Assembly (NCBI GenBank): GCA_003427395.1
Contig: BFEA01000628.1
Location: forward strand, 630,940-658,563
Length of the DNA: 27,624 nucleotides
Source of the DNA: Chara braunii
Taxonomy: Eukaryota; Streptophyta; Charophyceae; Charales; Characeae
Direction of reading: 5' to 3'
Translations under genes and position numbers: made by a program
Notes under the pieces: model-generated
Seen by the model: the letters and a program-made list of their open reading frames with translations, nothing else
What the model was told of the DNA's origin: nothing
The model's database searches: none
In this document: one piece after another, positions 7,851 to 16,522 of the stretch
How the letters are laid out: every line of letters begins with the position of its first letter
Position numbering within the stretch: the stretch's first letter is position 1

Positions 7851-10080
7851 CCAACCGAACCCTCCGTCCCTTTGTCCTCCATTGTATTTTTTTGTTTTGT
7901 TTTTATCTGTAACTGCTGGGAGTGCATAATAACCTAAGGTAGTTTTGGCGTTTGGCGGCTAATTGTCGAGTGCTAGAGCATAGCAACTGCAGAGTCGCAG
8001 GATCTTCTAGCACTGGGAATTCGCACAGACAGAGAACAGAACACCAATACGGCTGATCCCGTCCAGCATTCCTACCGCGTCTCCAAGCATCATCAGGTTG
8101 GCATTTAGCAACCCACCATAGGAAACTTCCACAAAGATTCTGAGAACTCGAAGCCATAAGATAACGAAATCCAAGGACCATATAATTAAGTCCCGGCACT
8201 CCATTCTGTACTTTACGAGAAAAAATACGAACCGAGAGCAATTCCACAGGGTATGGGAGTGAGGAAAGGACGAGGAACCGATTCTCGGAAAGCATGTCAG
8301 GGATGAGAGACTACAAGCGGCGGGAATAGGGAAGAGGGGAGGATGAGTGAGGAATGGGAGGGACGACGAAAAAGACGAAGAGATAAGGGGCAGGGGAGCG
8401 ATAGTGGAGGAGGAAAAAGGAAGCGGGAAGAAAGAGGAATTAGAAGAGCAAAGAAAGCAGAAAGATAAGGCAGGTTCGAACCTTGTGCTGAACTCTGTGA
8501 TGCCAACGCAGGAATTACAGGATGCATGGTTGGGATCTGCATGCTGGGAGAGGGCAGACGCAGTCAAGCTGTATTGTCAGCGCACTCGTGAAAAATCTAG
8601 CCGTGATAATAAACGTTACCTTAATTTGGATTTGTCGTTGTGTGTGTAGGTTGATGCGGGAGCATCGTTTGTGCATTCAAGAGCAATCCTTTCGGTTCGT
8701 GATCACCTGGAACCGAGTCCCACGCACTAGGAGCGTGATCACATAGTTATCGAGCATTTGTTGAAGCGGCCAAAGTATGGCCACGAGATTTCAGACCAGA
8801 CGGATCTGAACGACCACCGCTCGAGAACTTGTCGATCCCGCCAGCTGTGGGATGTCGCTGCCGTTTCTCAAGCTCCTGACTTGTTGGATTTCGCATTCTC
8901 AGCCGTCTGTGTGCACAATTCATGCTTTCCCGGAGCGCTTGAGAGTTGCAATCCCAACCAGGGGCGACGTCACGCTATTCTTAGCGTGCCGTCTACGATC
9001 GGCAGCATGTACACAAACTTTAGGGGATAATTGGTGGAAAGCGCCCACTGGGAGATCCCTACAACTCCGGTCCGATGCGTCACCTAGATTGCGAGAGAGA
9101 CTTTCCGCACGAGCCATCGCCCGATGCGTCACCTGTCATCTCCACAACTCAGGTGCTTTCCTCTCTTCTGAAATGGAAAGGAATGCTACCGAAGCCGCTA
9201 TCCCGCTTGCGACGATTCTTCGGCAATGACCCGAAAATCAGCGAGATCAACGGTCAGGATCAAACAGCACTCCGGCAGCTTGGAGACAGCCGCAGTGGGA
9301 CAGTCCTGGTTGCCTTGATTCGCCGTATCTCTAGAGGTTGATGTGCGTGGCGATCTGAAAGTGCATCCATAAGGATGGGTGAATGGGTCTTTTCAAGCGA
9401 CAAGGAGGAAAAACGAAAGGAATGAGATGGGGGAAATATTGCAAAACAGGAGCCCGACAAATGAAACAGGCAGAAACGAGATCAGAAAAAAACCAGCAAT
9501 GTGAACGAGCCATCAACCATGGTGACAAACTCTTACGGGGTAGCACAAGGGATAGACGACTCCAGAAAGGGATTTACTTTTGAACTTTCCTCCGGGCGGA
9601 GGGGGGGTTGGCGGGGTCGGCGGAGATGGGCAGGAGGGTGGGGATTGGGTCTGGACGAGGAGAGGGATTTTCAGCAAGTGAGCGAATTGGGAAAGCGAGG
9701 TCCTGGACGATGCAAGGGAGAACGCAAAGAAGATTAACAGGATGACATGCGCAAACCAAGAAATGGTCCACAAAAAGGGGGCACAGAAAAGGTAGAGCGG
9801 AAAAACGAGAGGTAGGTAAGTCTTTGACCGTGACAACAAATAAGATTCCGTTCGAAACAAAAACTGAGGGACTGAGTAAACCTATAAACTTAGTATAAAG
9901 CACAGAGGTTACAAACTGAAGCAGCGCCCTGAAAGCACGCGAGCTCAGTACCATGAGCAAAATATCATTCCGCGAAATTCGAAATCCTAACACAATATTA
10001 TACCACTAAGTCATTGAAAACTCCCTCCTCTTTTTCCTTAATAATTTCGGCATCACCAAGAAGAAAGAGTTAAAGGCAGT
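7851..10080. other. No recognisable gene; purine-rich and G-rich stretches
   Basis: I see no conserved protein in any frame. 8300-8470 is strongly purine-rich and gives highly charged but low-complexity frames. 9593-9650 is a G-rich run with several GGG/GGGG groups. CGATGCGTCACCT occurs twice, near 9074 and 9122. The stretch may hold unrecognised exons or untranslated regions, but nothing in it supports a call. Confidence 0.4.
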
Positions 10081-10108
10081 CTCCCGCATCAGATGCAGAA
10101 CACCAACA

Positions 10109-10201
10109 CATGTGTGTGTGTGTGTGTGAGAGAGAGACAGAGAGAGAGAGACACAGAGAGAGAGAGACACAGAGAGAGAGAGAGAGNNNNNNNNNNNNNN
10201 N

Positions 10202-10230
<29 letters not shown>
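10109..10230. repeat. GT/GA microsatellite with assembly gap
   Basis: A (GT)n run passes into a long (GA)n run with interspersed CA, interrupted by 15 N at 10187-10201. The true length of the microsatellite is therefore unknown. Any frame crossing it is meaningless. Confidence 0.95.
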
Positions 10231-10232
<2 letters not shown>

Positions 10233-10409
10233 GCTTCGGCTCAGCTGTCTGGGACTATCCATTCGAAGACCCTACCCACACTGGGACTCCATCACCGCAT
10301 GCTCATTGAGCTATGGAAGTCCCTGGTGTGAGTACGGCCTGTGCCCAGAGTTAGCCGCTGGCCCGCTGGCAAGCTGGAAAGGTGACGATGTTGGACCGCC
10401 GCCCGGAGC

Positions 10410-11045
10410 TTAGCACGACTCCCAGATGATGGCGAACTCCTGCGTTAGCTTGAGATCCTGAGAGTCTATGGTCATGAGGCCGCTTTTCGCTGGCCTCCCA
10501 GGATTCACCCGTACTTCGGAGTTGAGGTTGAGGTCTCTCACGACGTTGCACGGGCTGTACGCCGCCACACCGAAACTGTCCGTGAACTCGAAGTTACCCT
10601 CGAAAGAGCCGGGGATGACGCGCTTGGCTCGAGCCGTTCCTGATCCCCCGGAAATGTAGTAACTGGTCTGAGCGGTCCCGGTCACGCCCGCGTCCAGCTT
10701 GGCGTATCCGCGCAAAGTGACCGTCCCCAGGTGGAAGCGGAAACCTGGCGGATAACTCAGATTGACCGTCACCGTGCACCTCTTCCTCAGACCGTCCAAG
10801 CCAGCGTCGGTCGACGCAGTGTACTCGCTGAACATCACGGTGATCGCTTCTCCGTCATCCGATACTGCCCCCTCCGCAGACCCTGGCGGGCAGCCATCAC
10901 CTGCGTACGTGAAACCCGTGATTTTGACAGTACCCGCTTCCGGGGATGCGGCTTGTCCGTGGATAGCCGACTGCAGGAATGCGAGCAACAGCAGGGCCGC
11001 CATGGTGGCAATGGAGGGGACTGGTGGGAACCCTCGTTGCGCCAT
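10410..11045 (-). CDS. Secreted DUF4360 family protein
   Basis: A single uninterrupted frame of 211 codons. Residues 15-33 (MAALLLLAFLQSAIHGQAA) form a clear signal peptide. The ATG at residue 15 (11003) sits in GCCACCATGG, an ideal eukaryotic start context, so it may be the true start; the longer start at 11045 is also plausible. The mature part matches the DUF4360 pattern as I know it: an early GDGCPPGSAEG block, FSEYTAS, a Cys followed by NLSYPPGF.F, then LRGYAKLDAGVTGTAQT.Y, SPC, and the terminal W..C (IIWESC). Four conserved Cys suggest disulfides in an extracellular beta-rich protein. The biochemical role of the family is unknown. It has no introns and is richer in GC than the surrounding repeats. 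It is the only intact host-type gene I can support in this window. Confidence 0.85.
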   Translation of the reverse strand: MAQRGFPPVPSIATMAALLLLAFLQSAIHGQAASPEAGTVKITGFTYAGDGCPPGSAEGAVSDDGEAITVMFSEYTASTDAGLDGLRKRCTVTVNLSYPPGFRFHLGTVTLRGYAKLDAGVTGTAQTSYYISGGSGTARAKRVIPGSFEGNFEFTDSFGVAAYSPCNVVRDLNLNSEVRVNPGRPAKSGLMTIDSQDLKLTQEFAIIWESC

Positions 11046-11879
11046 TGTGATCAGCCTCGACGTCTTGCTTCTTCTTCCTTCCTGGCAGGTGGCAGGAAGT
11101 CTTCGTCGTCAAATTCTACAGCAACCTCTATAACCACCTCCACATCTACGAGGGCCACCGTCTCGAGTGAGTGCTGGAGTGCAAGTGTAGCCCTGCTCTC
11201 GCTCCTCTCCACCGGCAGCGTGCCGGAAAAAATGACCCCTTCCTAATCTTCCTATCTCGCCTACGAAAGTCGAGTAGGTCACACACTCTGCGCCAGCAAC
11301 TTCTGAATCACCGTCGCTACACATTCCAAGTCCGGCTGTTCTCGCCTTTATGCACAGCAGCTAGGGGCACTGTAGGTTTCCTTACTAACTGGCATGGTGC
11401 ATAGCGAAGCAGAGGTCGCCTTAGGTACTGGCCAGACCACTCTCGAAATGAAGGAAGTCCACAGCACTTTCTTCACTACCGGACAGCTGTCTGGGAAACG
11501 GCTTCCGCAGCACACTCGACTTCCTTTGGGCTGCCGGTCCTCGTGCCCGCGGTCAGCCCAATTTCGGGACAGGTGGCGGGCCGAAGGTGCATCAAAGTGT
11601 GTCGCTGACACGCTGTGCGCTTCCAGCGCCTCCTATCTCCTGTCCCTCCCAATGTACTGGCATCAGGTTTACGGTCAGGTGCGAGCAAAGCCACACCTCA
11701 CTCTCGACCCTGTCCTCGAACATAGGCAGCGACACTCCCTACAGGGATTTCTTTTCTCCTTTTTTTGCCCGAGAGTGTCGTGGCAGCTCTGGGGAAAGGA
11801 AGAAAAAAAAGAGTGGTGTGACAGGCAAGCCCCTTAAGTCTCATAAGGCGGGGGTTAGCCTTTCCATTGGACTCGATTC
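11046..11879. other. Upstream region of the DUF4360 gene; nothing firm
   Basis: No conserved protein or RNA is recognised. The part next to 11045 should contain the promoter and 5' leader of the minus-strand DUF4360 gene, but I see no clear TATA box. GGCAAGCCCC and GGGGTTAGCC near 11824-11861 could form a weak hairpin. Confidence 0.35.
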
Positions 11880-11955
11880 GAGTACTTTTTTTTTTTTTTT
11901 CCTTTAATTCGGACCATTTCTCGATTTTTATGCGTGTCATCCTCGCACAGGGGTC

Positions 11956-11987
<32 letters not shown>

Positions 11988-12018
11988 ACGGATGTCCTGA
12001 AGGACTGGAGTACTTTTT
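11880..12018 (-). mobile_element. Retroposed U6 cassette with poly(A) tail and TSD
   Basis: GAGTACTTTTT occurs at 11880-11890 and at 12008-12018, directly bracketing the U6 sequence. On the minus strand the U6 copy is followed by an A-rich tail (AAAGG then about 16 A) rather than the T-run that terminates a functional pol III U6 gene. Tail plus flanking duplication is the hallmark of LINE-mediated retroposition. The T-rich edge makes the exact duplication length uncertain. Confidence 0.75.
11905..12005 (-). ncRNA. U6: U6 spliceosomal RNA, probable retropseudogene
   Basis: The minus strand reads GTCCTTCAGGACATCC, then AAAATTGGAACGATACAGAG, AAGATTAGCATG, GGATGACACGCAT and ATCGAGAAATGGTCC. The catalytic ACAGAGA box and AGC triad are intact. 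The 5' stem-loop and the ATCGAGAAATGGTCC 3' end fit plant and green-algal U6 rather than animal U6. It differs from the usual form by GACCCCTGTGCG in place of GGCCCCTGCGCA and by two extra A near the 3' side. The lack of a pol III T-run terminator and the poly(A) tail argue that it is a processed pseudogene. Confidence 0.85.
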
Positions 12019-12880
12019 AGTGTGTCCACAGTGCGGCCATGATATGTTCACATCAGGTGGCAAACCCCGTGGGTGGGACACTGTACTTCTGCTGTGCAGC
12101 AATTTGTGCTGGGCATTCCTCAGAAGATCCCAGACTTTTCCATCCTGAAGAGCACCCTGTGATCTTGCTGGGCTAAGCCACCAGAACAATTGTGCCTGGA
12201 GGTGGACCAGGTGCAGTGCACGTCAAGCTTTTCAGAACAGCGGGACACTTTTTCTGCAAGGATGGGGCTGTGTACTGGTGGTACTGAGTACTACTGACCT
12301 TCCGTTGGCCCGAGGGCCGAAGCTAAGTGGGGCTGCTACCCATGAATGCGGCAAGAACATACATACCGCTACTGCTTGCAATCTGGGCCGGTAGCTCCGT
12401 ACAAGCAGGCTCAGGGGTGAACTGGTGGCTTAAAGTTTAAACACCAGTACTCCCCCCAGCTTTGGGGCCAAATCTGCAGGCTGGCGGGGTTGCTTCTTTT
12501 TCGGCACGCGCAGCTTTTCCAGCTCTGGAGAAAGGTGCGTCCGAACTACTGGTGGTACAAGTGAGAAAAATAAAGCTGCAAAAAGGACGGTTTTTTCAAA
12601 TCACCAATACCTTTCTGAGCTGTTTCGGTACAGTGCGGACTCGGACGTCCAAGGGAGAAGCCCGGCAGTGCCAACCAATAGAAGCTGAGTTTGCTCCGGG
12701 ACAAAAAGCGGAGCATGGCAGAAATACCCATAGTCCTGATGCAACAAGTGGCACCCAACTGCTTTTCAGTGTACAGGTCCACATACTCCGTGTTCCACAT
12801 GAAACTTCCAACCAGCAGTACATTTCATTATTCCCTCAAATTCTGCTGTCCATTTGTAGTCACACGTCCCCCCGTCCCAG
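12019..12880. other. No recognisable feature
   Basis: The longest frame (plus, 12462-12968) has no recognisable domain and runs into the repeats beyond 12880. I see no RNA gene, clear terminal repeats or array here. Confidence 0.4.
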
Positions 12881-12881
12881 C

Positions 12882-13660
12882 AAAATCACAAATAGGGTAG
12901 TATTTGTCAGTGGCCTGCTGGGCCGTGGGGTTCAGCAAATTGTGAGGACCTCGCAAATTCGCATTTGATTTTCTGATTTAAAACGAAAGATGAAGACACA
13001 AACGTGATAGGGAAGGGAAAAAAAACACACACATAAAAACCCAATATTTTTTTTCACCATGTGCTATCAGGGCATTTGCTAAATAGCAATCTGCTATGCT
13101 GTTATAGTCACACTAGGTTTTTCCAATCACCAAAACTGCAAACTGGGTAGCATTTGTCAACGGCCTGGGGGGAGGCGGGGACCGGCATTTTGCTACCACC
13201 TCAAGAGGTGGTGGCAAATTCTCTTTTGGCCGTCGCAAATTCTTTTTCGCCTTTTGGGAATTGTTAAAATAAAATTTCGGCGCTTTGTGACCATGAGAGG
13301 CACCAATTTTGCAATTGCCAGAGAGTCCGGCTCGTGTCCTTTCTGACTTGCAACCCATGTGTGACCCGGCGGGGTATTATTTCAGCAAACATGCGGAAAG
13401 AAAATTCAGCGATTTTGCTAGAGTGCCACCACCGTGTGAGTACCCCTCACACTAGAGCCTTTTATGGCAAAATCGCTAAAATTTGATGGTTGGACGAGTC
13501 GCACGAGGCAGGGAAATTGACAAGTGCAGCAAATGGGGTATCAAATGTCAGCGGCCTGGCTGGCCGCGGGGAAGGGCATTTGCTATCACCTCAGGAGGTG
13601 GTAGCAAATTTACTTTTGCTTTTCAGGATTTTGTGAGAAGAAATTTCAGCGCATCTGTCA
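12882..13660. repeat. Three diverged copies of a hairpin-bearing repeat
   Basis: Related blocks start near 12885, 13130 and 13515, each with a form of GGGTAGCATTTGTCAGCGGCC and then a GC-rich link. In the second and third the link leads to a near-perfect palindrome: TTTGCTACCACCTC with GAGGTGGTGGCAAA (13189-13218) and ATTTGCTATCACCTC with GAGGTGGTAGCAAAT (13578-13609). The arms are 14-15 bases with a 2-base centre. Spacing is irregular (about 245 and 385 bp), so this is a dispersed element or decayed satellite, not a clean tandem array. Confidence 0.6.
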
Positions 13661-14389
13661 ACTGCCGGAGGGTGTTGCTAGCAGTAGAAACGTCAGGAAT
13701 TCGCCACATCTGCTGAAAAGCCTGAAATGGCATTTCTACTGTGGGTCACACACATAGCGCTGTTTTTTGGTCCACATGCCTTGCAGAAATCCCGTGAGTA
13801 ACGGGCTTGTCTGTTGCGGCAGAAACTGCACCCGGCCGTGTCATTCCTTCCACTCTGCTCCGCCGACTTCCCCCTGGGTAGCGCATTCACCCTGGTCCTC
13901 CATACATGGCAATAGGCACGCTTCCCCAGGGAATAGATCTATCTTCCGCCGGCCTCCCCCACGTTTCCATTTCAGATCGGAGCGATGGTAGAAGCAATGA
14001 TCCCTGTCCCTCCCTGCAAAAAAACGTCCCTTTGTGGGATCGTCCCACCTGGTCACATCAAGGTGGGACGACGGCTCGAACCCTCTGAAAATGAGGGGAT
14101 CTTGGACGTGCAATGAGGGGATCTCGGACGTGCCCCTGGCTGGTGTTGTTGGGTCCGGCCTCTTGTCTGCTCACCAGAGGCCCAAACTGCATGACGGAGC
14201 CGAGCACCGCAAGTGAGTTTTAGAAACTCGCCTGTTCACAAGGCCGAGCCAGAGGAAATTCGACACGAATGATCTAGACGGTCTAGACCTCACCCTATGT
14301 GACCGCGTGAGGCACCTTTTTGGCAATTGGTAGTAAGTCCCTCTCGTGTCCTACTTGATTTGCTCCCACTGTGTGACCGGGAGGGGCAG

Positions 14390-14440
<51 letters not shown>

Positions 14441-14660
14441 CTATGCTCCCGCTGTGTGAGTATTCCTTGTTCGGATGGGATCGGGCGCATTAGCCGTGGT
14501 ATGACCGTACCATAAAAATTTGGACCATTTCACCGAAAGCGGGATTGCAAACTTCTTTTTTTTTGCTGCCATGCTACCGCTGTGTGAGTATGGCCTCAGC
14601 CGTGTGACCACGCTGACAGCAGATGGGGAAATTTTCAGAAAGCCGCGGTGATGTCTCGTT
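13661..14660. repeat. Mixed repeat region left of PLE2
   Basis: The block 14300-14395 is a diverged copy of 13290-13385 (GTGACC..GAGGCACC, CTCGTGTCCT, TGTGTGACC landmarks). TGAGGGGATCT(T/C)GGACGTGC is tandemly doubled near 14091-14133. GTCCCACCT and AGGTGGGAC near 14043-14070 form an inverted repeat. GTGTGAG motifs stand at 14454 and 14582. 14610-14661 is homologous to 19579-19630 across the PLE2 insertion. Confidence 0.5.
14393..14436. repeat. Poly(T) run of 44 bases
   Basis: 44 consecutive T, followed by GCTGCTATGCTCCCGCTGTG. A shorter T-run at 14556-14564 is followed by nearly the same sequence, suggesting both are poly(A) tails of related minus-strand retroposons or homopolymer expansions inside the same repeat. 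Confidence 0.7.
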
Positions 14661-14673
14661 CAAAAAGGCACTG
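14661..14673. repeat. Target-site duplication of PLE2, left copy
   Basis: CAAAAAGGCACTG here is identical to 19564-19576. Removing everything between them joins two neighbouring copies of a host repeat containing CAGATGG...TTTTCAGAAAG and ATGTCTC(A/G)TTC, which supports this as the insertion point. Confidence 0.75.
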
Positions 14674-14890
14674 AAGAAATAGCGAATCAGAGTGAGGTCT
14701 GATCCATCGCAATCACATAGCCAATCATGCGAGTCATGCACAATAGCGCAAATATGTGACCAAATCTCTAAACTGGTCTTCCAAAACATAGACAGAAGAA
14801 GAACCGAAGACTTGTTGCAGCAAGGCTACGACTCCTCACCGCCACCCTCACCACAGAGTCACCGCTAAACGCTGAAAGATGGCAATGACT

Positions 14891-14945
14891 GGCTTCCCCG
14901 ACTAGTTTCGGCTGCCGCCAGCAACGGCCTCATCAGGGGGTGTTC
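14891..14945 (-). ncRNA. Hammerhead ribozyme (type I) at the 3' end of PLE2
   Basis: The minus strand shows CCCC, the canonical core CTGATGA, a stem II beginning GGC and ending GCC with an inner GCCG/CGGC helix, GAAA, a minimal stem III (AC-TA-GT) and cleavage after GTC, followed by GGGG that pairs with the leading CCCC as stem I. All core positions fit the hammerhead consensus. The location 3' of the RT matches the ribozymes in the PLE1 pseudo-LTRs, and the flanks (GGCTTCCCCGAC versus GGCTCCCCGAC on the plus strand) are homologous. Confidence 0.8.
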
Positions 14946-15238
14946 GAGATACTTGATGATGGTCTAGATGTCCTATATATACTATGTATCGGCAGTCAAC
15001 TCCGTTTGCTCGTAGTAAGTCCCGGTAGTCCCATCCAAAATCACAGGTATCAGGTCCTAAGTTTAGTCAAATTCATGGTTCCATCCGAGTCCATTGCGCT
15101 TCAGTCTGAAAAGTTTTTTTTCGACCGGTCTAGTCGCGCATCTCGAAAGTTCCTGTTCGGTACTACTCCTAGGACCCTGCCCTTCCTTAGTCCCTTAGTT
15201 CCGAAATCGTTTCTTACCAAGCCACCGGGCTCACTGTT

Positions 15239-16522
15239 CTAGACAACACTGGTACCAATCCTTAACCAGCTACATAGCCTGTTCCCCCACTTTTCCCAAG
15301 TGCGGGATTTTTCCTTAATGAACTTCCACATGCAATCATTAAACATCTTCCCTGGATAGTTCTGCAGACGCAGCTGTCGCTTCAGCGTAAGTAGCTCCAG
15401 TCCAGCCAAATCGTCATTTGAAGTCATCTGTCGAATCCGATACAATGTGCTCGTGATCACTGCTTTCTTCTGTCGTGCAGATGAATACGAGTCAAAGTCT
15501 TGTAGCGTACAAAAATTAAAATCTCCTTCCGCCCAAACAGACTCCATGTTCTTAGGAAACATCTGACAGGTCACTTTATTATTTCGTATTTCAACCTTAG
15601 TCCCCAGAAATTCCCAGCTACAGATCCCATCATCCGTTCTCTTCAGAGTTAATTGTTCATCATACACATGGTCAAACCGACTCATGATCTCCTTTGTCCG
15701 TCGTTCCCCATTCCTCTCCGGACACCAAGTAAAAATACTCACATCATCCATCAATCTCACACCTCTGACCAAGTTCTGGTCCGTCCTCAAACTTCTAAAA
15801 AAAATACATTCATTCATAGCACATAGGATGCATGCCAATGGGGGACTGCTGCTTTTCCCCATTGGTATGCCAACCTGTTGCTTGATCAACCTCCCCGAGA
15901 ACCCAACTCTCATCCAAGTATCCAACCCATCCTTTTGTGCAAAGGATGATCCTTTTCCTCGTCTCTTCACCATTACCATAGTTTTCCCTTTCGCCTGATA
16001 CCATTCCAATATCCATTCGACAGCAGCAGTGATCGAGTCATAAGGGAGCTGACTAAACATCTCTTTGATGTCATAGGCAGCTCCTTCCAGTCTTCCCTTC
16101 CCCTTCCCCTCTACCCACTTATCAACTTCCTTCATCCTATCCTTCAATAACCCGGTCGTTTTCAAATTGAAATGCATTGATTTAGGCAATAGGAAAAGCA
16201 AATGATTCAAAACTCTCGTTGTTCGACCGCTCGCTGTTTTCGAGGGTTCAGGATACGACGGGCTTATAGGCCGGAATCGACAAATATCTTTGGATTTTGG
16301 GATTATATAAGCTCGTTCGTATCGGCCCTTACCATCCCATCTCCCTAGTTGATCCAACCCAGCTTCCTTATAAGCTTTCTTACATCTTTCAAGTACTTCC
16401 GCCTCCGATTCCCAAAAAGCTTCGAAACTCTCGTTCTTCCAGAACATCGTTTTCATACCCTTTGCATAAACTACCGGGCACATGATCCCGGTTTCTGCCG
16501 ATTCCGATCCACTTCCGAACAT
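15239..16522 (-). CDS. PLE2 reverse transcriptase (Penelope type), RT frame intact
   Basis: An open frame of 427 codons. Motifs in order: YIIPKSKD and RFRPISP (about residues 72-88), YDIKEMF with the motif A Asp at 151, VGIPMGKSSSPPLA (217-230), LMDD with the catalytic Asp pair at 259-260, and FLGT (305-308). The C-terminal part resembles the thumb region of Penelope RTs, whose RT is related to telomerase. The nominal start is not a true start: the frame joins the upstream ORF2 piece by a frameshift near 16495, where DRNRQKPG of the upstream frame and IMCPVVYAKGMK of this frame together match one block of PLE1. It would copy element RNA at nicked target DNA. All catalytic residues are present, though the full ORF2 cannot be read without recoding. 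Confidence 0.88.
   Translation of the reverse strand: MFGSGSESAETGIMCPVVYAKGMKTMFWKNESFEAFWESEAEVLERCKKAYKEAGLDQLGRWDGKGRYERAYIIPKSKDICRFRPISPSYPEPSKTASGRTTRVLNHLLFLLPKSMHFNLKTTGLLKDRMKEVDKWVEGKGKGRLEGAAYDIKEMFSQLPYDSITAAVEWILEWYQAKGKTMVMVKRRGKGSSFAQKDGLDTWMRVGFSGRLIKQQVGIPMGKSSSPPLACILCAMNECIFFRSLRTDQNLVRGVRLMDDVSIFTWCPERNGERRTKEIMSRFDHVYDEQLTLKRTDDGICSWEFLGTKVEIRNNKVTCQMFPKNMESVWAEGDFNFCTLQDFDSYSSARQKKAVITSTLYRIRQMTSNDDLAGLELLTLKRQLRLQNYPGKMFNDCMWKFIKEKSRTWEKWGNRLCSWLRIGTSVV

Noticed and set aside
8468-8482. GGCAGGTTCGAACCTT as a tRNA T-arm
   Set aside because: No acceptor, D or anticodon arm can be placed upstream.
8343-8649. Charged Glu/Lys/Arg-rich frames (possible small basic protein)
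   Set aside because: The purine-rich run gives charged residues in several frames; no conserved motif or codon pattern.
12462-12968. 168-codon plus-strand frame
   Set aside because: No recognisable domain, ends inside the repeat block at 12882 onward, and has no supporting context.
14060-14085. Minus-strand GGGTTCGAGCC as a tRNA
   Set aside because: The T-stem does not pair and no cloverleaf can be built.
12882-14660. CRISPR-like or regular satellite array
   Set aside because: Units are diverged with irregular spacing and there is no spacer-repeat pattern; the genome is eukaryotic.
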